DNA from: Crocinitomicaceae bacterium
GTDB lineage: Bacteria; Bacteroidota; Bacteroidia; Flavobacteriales_D; Crocinitomicaceae
Reading direction: 5' to 3'
NCBI GenBank assembly: GCA_029254025.1
Contig: JAQWYK010000045.1
Coordinates: forward strand, 1-64,000
Length of the DNA: 64,000 bases
Numbering within the stretch: the first letter of the stretch is position 1; each line of letters opens with the position of its first letter. This document shows, in pieces, positions 60,083 through 64,000 of the stretch. A program made the position numbers and the translations under genes. The notes beneath the pieces are model-generated. The model ran no database searches and was not told the DNA's origin. It saw only the letters and a list, made by a program, of their open reading frames with translations.

Positions 60083-61162
60083 TTACTTTTTGATAAATTT
60101 TCTCGTTAAGACAGCATCAGAAGTATTCAACTGAAGGAAGTATATCCCTCTTGGAATAGCCTGTAGGTTGATAGTTGAAACGGCATCACCTGATTTTACG
60201 GATTGTCCTGTTGCATTGAAGATTTTGAAAGTTTCGTAGCTTCCATTAACATTGATGTATAAGTTATCAGTCACAGGATTTGGATAGATGTTGAAGGAGA
60301 AATCTTCTGCTTCTAATCCAACTGTGCTTATCGCAACACAATCTGAAGTGTCCGAGCAATTTCCGTCGGTTATTACAACCGCATAGTTTCCGTTTGCAGT
60401 AGCTGTGTATGATTGATTGGTTGCACCAGCAATAACGGAGAAATTATCGTCACAATTTACCCATTGGTATGCTAGACCTGCAGCATTGGCCTCAATTGTA
60501 AGTCCATTAGAACTTGATGTAACATCAATATTACACGCCGGAGCACTCATTACAATGCTGCCAAGGTTTGCTTCTTCAGTTGGGTTGGCGTTAATTCCAA
60601 CAACGGTGAAACCATATTGGATTATGAGTCCAGCAGGAACTTCTGCTGCGGTTACGGAAACACTAAAATTTCCCGAAGCTGGAATTGGAAATATTTTTGA
60701 ACCACCCAGAGCATCCGAATATCCTGCCGCGGGATCAAGTGCTTTAATGAAAAAGGAAGCTTCATATCCTGCATCAAGTGTGTTTGAAACAACTGAACCA
60801 GAAAATGTTAAGTCCTGCTCATTGAATCCAGCTCCAGGTTCAACTAACGTGTTGGCTTCCATGATTTTATTTCCTCCGTCTGCACCATCCGTCCAGAATG
60901 CAATTTCACCAGGGTCACCGGAATTTACTGCATTTTCATAAGTATTAAAATTAGGTTGAAGTATAACCTGATTCCCTGTTAAATCTGCTGTTGTTTTGAG
61001 GTCAGGTACTCCCCAACCAGTACCGAAGACATAGTTTCCGCCAAGTTCGAAGACATTCATATAACCTACCCAGTTATCCGAAGCATTAACTTCGACAACG
61101 TTTTGAGATAATGTGCTAAAACTGGTTAGTAATGCACCGACTAAAAAATAAAAGTTTTTCAT
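60083..61162 (-). CDS. Secreted T9SS protein of a probable glycan locus
   Basis: A 359-residue protein with a signal peptide (cleavage near TLSQN). An N-terminal beta domain (about residues 22-205; DNWVGYMNVFELGGNYVFGT, DLTGNQVILQPNFNTYENAV, GFNEQDLTFSGSVVSNTLDA) is of a kind I recall from T9SS proteins in flavobacterial glucan loci. An Ig-like module (about 207-278, YQWVNCDDNF to TSDCVAI) and a T9SS domain (about 284-359, FNIYPNPVTDN) follow. It is probably a surface glycan-binding protein. A TTTG-N19-TAACTTAG promoter lies at 61196-61226 and a strong terminator follows, so it is a separate transcript. Confidence 0.8.
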   Translation of the reverse strand: MKNFYFLVGALLTSFSTLSQNVVEVNASDNWVGYMNVFELGGNYVFGTGWGVPDLKTTADLTGNQVILQPNFNTYENAVNSGDPGEIAFWTDGADGGNKIMEANTLVEPGAGFNEQDLTFSGSVVSNTLDAGYEASFFIKALDPAAGYSDALGGSKIFPIPASGNFSVSVTAAEVPAGLIIQYGFTVVGINANPTEEANLGSIVMSAPACNIDVTSSSNGLTIEANAAGLAYQWVNCDDNFSVIAGATNQSYTATANGNYAVVITDGNCSDTSDCVAISTVGLEAEDFSFNIYPNPVTDNLYINVNGSYETFKIFNATGQSVKSGDAVSTINLQAIPRGIYFLQLNTSDAVLTRKFIKK

Positions 61163-61195
61163 AGCTTTCTAAATTAATTGTTATTATTCAAACAA

Positions 61196-61226
61196 CTAAG
61201 TTATGGTTTTGTTTACTAAAAGCAAA
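61196..61226 (-). promoter_or_regulatory. Promoter of the T9SS gene (TTTG-N19-TAACTTAG)
   Basis: On the minus strand TTTG (61223-61226) and TAACTTAG (61196-61203; one mismatch to TAnnTTTG) are exactly 19 bases apart. The expected leader to the ATG at 61162 is about 27 bases. Confidence 0.6.
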
Positions 61227-61233
61227 AAAAACA

Positions 61234-61959
61234 TCAATTTATTTTTAAACTAAAAGAATAATCCTCCCGTTTTATCATTTTGCTTAGTTGTTCGGAGTCC
61301 AATTTGAAGAGAGATGCGGGCCTATGTTTTACATTTTTTTGTTTCTCATTTAATTTAATGAGCGGAATTTTTTTGAGCTTTTTGCGGAAATTAGCTTTAT
61401 CCCAATCTTGTTGAAAGGCATATTCATAGATTTCCTGTAAATTATTGATGGTAAATTTTTCAGGAAGTAGATCAAAAGCGATTGGGTAGATGGTTAGTTT
61501 TTGTTTCAACACTTCAAAAGTTGATATAGCTATTTCGTTATGGTCGAAGGACAAACGGGGAATGGAATAGATCGGCATCCATTGAATTCTATCCGACCAA
61601 CTTCTGGCATATTCTTGTAAATCATCCATTCGAACTAAGGCGAAATAGGCTGAAGTAATTACTCGTCCTTGAGGGTGCCGAGCTGGGTTGCCAAAAGTTT
61701 GTGCTTGATGTAAATCGATGCCTTCAATAGAAGTTAAGTCTTTTAGAATTCTGCTGGCAGCATTCGGTAGGTCTTCATCGGGATAAATAAGGTCTCCAGG
61801 TATCGCCCATTGGTCCTTAAAGGGTTCACTTTCTCTTTTTACTAATAGAAGGTTGATTTTTCCATCCTGAAATCCGAATATTAGGCAATCCAAAGAAAAG
61901 GAGTAGGAAAAAAAATTATCTAATTTATGGTCTCTTTTATTTTCCACTTTTATAATCAA
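61234..61959 (-). CDS. NrtR/AraR-like regulator: Nudix domain plus winged helix
   Basis: A 241-residue protein with an N-terminal Nudix fold (about residues 18-160) and a C-terminal winged-helix DNA-binding region (about 165-235; FTINNLQEIYEYAFQQDWDK, ANFRKKLKKIPLI, RPASLFKLD). Where a working Nudix box needs REUxEExG, this one reads ASRILKDLTSIEG, so the catalytic acids are absent and the fold is probably a ligand sensor. Nudix-type regulators of Bacteroidetes are known to control arabinose and other sugar genes. Its start overlaps the GH3 stop region by 23 bases, so the two are translationally coupled, fitting a regulator of the sugar locus. Confidence 0.88.
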   Translation of the reverse strand: MIIKVENKRDHKLDNFFSYSFSLDCLIFGFQDGKINLLLVKRESEPFKDQWAIPGDLIYPDEDLPNAASRILKDLTSIEGIDLHQAQTFGNPARHPQGRVITSAYFALVRMDDLQEYARSWSDRIQWMPIYSIPRLSFDHNEIAISTFEVLKQKLTIYPIAFDLLPEKFTINNLQEIYEYAFQQDWDKANFRKKLKKIPLIKLNEKQKNVKHRPASLFKLDSEQLSKMIKREDYSFSLKIN

Positions 61960-64000
61960 ATGATGAAACTAAACTGTTTATTTTGATTGTAAATTTACCA
62001 TTTTCTTTTCTTTCTTTCCCTTCAGCATCAATAAATACGAGATCTTCAGTCGATAAATTAAAGTTAATAATCTTTTTTTCGTTTGGTTCAAGACTGATTT
62101 TAACAAATCGTTTTAATCGTTTATTAGCTGGAGCAGTAGATGCATAGTCATCGCTCAAGTATAATTGAACGACCTCCTTACATGCTATAGTACTCATATT
62201 GGTAACTTCTACAGTTACGTTGAGAATGCTATCGCCAACTAATTGTGGTGTACTTAACTGGAGATTATTATATTGAATCTGAGAATAAGATAACCCAAAA
62301 CCAAATTCCCATTGAGGATTGAAGGCGTTAAACCCTCCGTTGTTATCTCTGTCAACACTCCTTTCGTGATCATAGAATTCGATAATACCATCGTATCGAG
62401 GATAAGTATAAGGTAATTTTCCGCTGAAATTTTGTTCGCCGTAAATGAGTTGTACGAGCGCTTCAGCTCCGTAGTCACCGGGTAGGTAACATTGTACGAT
62501 AGCACTAGCATTGTCGACGATATCACGAATAACTCTTGGTCTTCCTTCTGTCAAAACAAGAACAACTTTTTTATTTTTGTTATAGGCCATTCTGGCAAGT
62601 TCAAGCTGTTCAGGATTGAGGTTTAGAGAGGTTATATCACCAGGTTTTTCGGTGGATGGCATTTCCCCAAGGCAAAGAATAACTACTTCTACTTGATCAA
62701 GTTTTTTCAAATATTCTTGAGTATCCACCAACCTTGATTTCTCAATAAAGTTATCTGAATATAACTCTGCGCCCTGAGCGAACAGCATTTTTTTGTCTAG
62801 ACGACGTTCAAAAGCTTGTTTTATTGTTAAGCACCCCACAGTATTAAAGGAGGTATCTTGACCTTGCCAAGTATGTGTCCAAGCTCCATTAAGGTAGATT
62901 AAATTATTTGCTGTAGGTCCAGCAATCAGAACTTTTTCAGTTCCTTTCAATGGAAGAATTGAATCGTTTTTTAATAAGGTAATTGATTCTAGTGCTGCAT
63001 TGCGCGAAGCCAGCTTAAACTCTTCTGATCCGAACTTATCATACTTTTTAAGGTCGGGTTGATTTTCGAACAGTTTGGTCAAAGTTTTTACACGAAGTAT
63101 TCTGCGCACAGCATCATCTAGACGTTCCATACTAATTCTTCCTTCCTTGACTGCATCAATCATAATCTCACAATATTCTTTATATTGAGGAGCCAATGGG
63201 ACCATTGACATGTCTACTCCTGCATTAAATGCTGAAATGTATGCTTCTTTCAATGTGGAATCAGTTTTGTGTACAGTATGGAGCATAATGAAATCTTCCC
63301 AGTCGGAAACGGCAAATCCTTTAAAGCTCCATTCTTGCTTCAAAATATCTGTTAATAGACGTTTGTTTGCATGACCAGGAACACCGTTAACTGTCCCACT
63401 ATTGACCATTACTGTGAGGGCCCCTTGATCAACAGCTTTTTTAAAAGCTGGAAGATAAAGTTCTTGCATGTATTTTTCTGGTATCCAAGCAGGGGTTCGA
63501 TCTCTACCACTATTCGTACCACTGTAACCTACAAAGTGCTTCATACATGCAGCTACATGATAATCATCAATATAAAGGGAGTCGCCTTGATATCCCTTAA
63601 TTATAGATGCACCTAGTTCAGACGCCAAGTAAGGATCTTCTCCTAAAGTTTCGAATGTTCTCGACCACAGTGGTTGCCGCGCAATATCTAATACAGGAGA
63701 AAAATTCCAAGGTATGCCTGACGCTCTGGTCTCATAAGCTGTAATGGAAGCGAATTCCTCTGCTAAATCAGGGTTCCAAGTTGCAGCAAGACCAATTTCT
63801 TGAGGAAATAGGGTTGCTCCTTTTGTATAGTTTACACCATGTATAGCATCTATTCCATAAATTATTGGGGTGATTATTTTTCCAGAGGAATATGCATTGC
63901 GTAATGTTGTATTGACATAGTCCCATTCTTCTTTACTGAACGTACACCATCCGACATTTAGAACTGATCCAATGTGGTACTCTGTGAGTGCTTCTTTTAA
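61937..64000 (-). CDS. Glycoside hydrolase family 3 (beta-glucosidase-like), 5' end outside window
   Basis: The frame is open to base 64000, giving 687 visible residues; an ATG at 63628 is internal. The protein has a GH3 N-terminal barrel (IIYGIDAIHGVNYTKGATLF, NFSPVLDIARQPLWSRTFET, GEDPYLASELG) and the catalytic aspartate in KGFAVSDWEDF. The GH3 C-terminal domain (LITLLKNDSILPLKG, IVQCYLPGDYGAEALVQLIY) is followed by a fibronectin III-like C-terminus (VVQLYLSDDYAS). It should remove terminal beta-linked glucose (or xylose) residues from oligosaccharides. Its regulator follows with a 23-base overlap. The export signal, if any, is not visible. Confidence 0.92.
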   Translation of the reverse strand, partial: LKEALTEYHIGSVLNVGWCTFSKEEWDYVNTTLRNAYSSGKIITPIIYGIDAIHGVNYTKGATLFPQEIGLAATWNPDLAEEFASITAYETRASGIPWNFSPVLDIARQPLWSRTFETLGEDPYLASELGASIIKGYQGDSLYIDDYHVAACMKHFVGYSGTNSGRDRTPAWIPEKYMQELYLPAFKKAVDQGALTVMVNSGTVNGVPGHANKRLLTDILKQEWSFKGFAVSDWEDFIMLHTVHKTDSTLKEAYISAFNAGVDMSMVPLAPQYKEYCEIMIDAVKEGRISMERLDDAVRRILRVKTLTKLFENQPDLKKYDKFGSEEFKLASRNAALESITLLKNDSILPLKGTEKVLIAGPTANNLIYLNGAWTHTWQGQDTSFNTVGCLTIKQAFERRLDKKMLFAQGAELYSDNFIEKSRLVDTQEYLKKLDQVEVVILCLGEMPSTEKPGDITSLNLNPEQLELARMAYNKNKKVVLVLTEGRPRVIRDIVDNASAIVQCYLPGDYGAEALVQLIYGEQNFSGKLPYTYPRYDGIIEFYDHERSVDRDNNGGFNAFNPQWEFGFGLSYSQIQYNNLQLSTPQLVGDSILNVTVEVTNMSTIACKEVVQLYLSDDYASTAPANKRLKRFVKISLEPNEKKIINFNLSTEDLVFIDAEGKERKENGKFTIKINSLVSSFDYKSGK

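Noticed and set aside
1-64000. Search for tRNA, rRNA, CRISPR arrays, insertion sequences, integrases or phage genes.
   Set aside because: None was seen on either strand in the gaps inspected by eye; small RNAs without strong sequence signatures could still be missed.

Overview
The window looks like a chromosome segment of a low-GC member of the Bacteroidetes, most likely an environmental or marine flavobacterium-type organism. The evidence is internal. Several secreted proteins end in type IX secretion (T9SS) C-terminal domains with a YPNP or FPNP motif. There is a TonB receptor/DUF4249 pair, the Bacteroidetes-type GlmU-like protein, and DUF5362, DUF4190 and DUF985 proteins. Many genes are preceded by the Bacteroidetes -7 box TAnnTTTG, often with an upstream TTTG. 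I see no rRNA, tRNA, CRISPR array, insertion sequence, integrase or phage gene.

Layout. 1-3488 (+): a membrane ferredoxin (cut by the left edge), a GT2 glycosyltransferase, a small membrane protein and a GT-C type mannosyltransferase-like protein in one tightly packed run. 3491-8015: two small membrane proteins, a BaiN/YhiN flavoprotein, an ABC exporter and rpmH, which was found by direct reading. 8205-12608 (-): a decayed small gene, a META-domain lipoprotein, an ACMSD-like amidohydrolase and the operon rpsP-rimM-trmN6. 12773-16225: a secreted T9SS esterase, MscS, YdcF and AlkB. 16259-20164 (-): CAP protein, sugar transferase, lipoprotein and Gfo/Idh oxidoreductase. 20302-27896: AhpD-like protein, pgk, TonB receptor, DUF4249 lipoprotein and a large T9SS protein.

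28314-33861: secreted protein, MauG-type peroxidase, and an ECF sigma factor coupled to a membrane protein, a small secreted protein and a T9SS protein. 33891-39323 (-): ACT-like protein, LolA, FtsK and two lipoproteins. 39594-43684 (+): arginase, argS and GlmU-like protein. 43776-44601 (-): an outer-membrane-type gene remnant and a DUF985 cupin. 44672-50944 (+): MBL hydrolase, upp, membrane protein, YjjG, TrmH-type methylase, then DUF547, ArsS radical SAM, rhodanese and DUF2064 transferase, which together resemble arsenosugar-associated clusters. 51120-55565 (-): menD with a THI5-like binding protein, and a second ABC exporter. 55770-56990 (+): alanine dehydrogenase. 57003-64000 (-): an apparent sugar-utilisation locus of PGI/PMI, Na+/solute symporter, T9SS protein, Nudix-type regulator and a GH3 glycosidase cut by the right edge.

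The points most worth a second look are the sugar locus, with a regulator whose Nudix box is degenerate and a 10-bp-arm palindrome in its only long gap; the ArsS-type cluster without a visible arsenic methyltransferase; the ECF sigma-membrane protein-secreted protein unit; the THI5-like protein joined to menD; three gene remnants; a terminator-like hairpin in the leader of the flavoprotein gene; and two terminators that lie inside the 3' ends of convergent coding genes. All functions are read from sequence motifs and remembered family features. No database search was possible.
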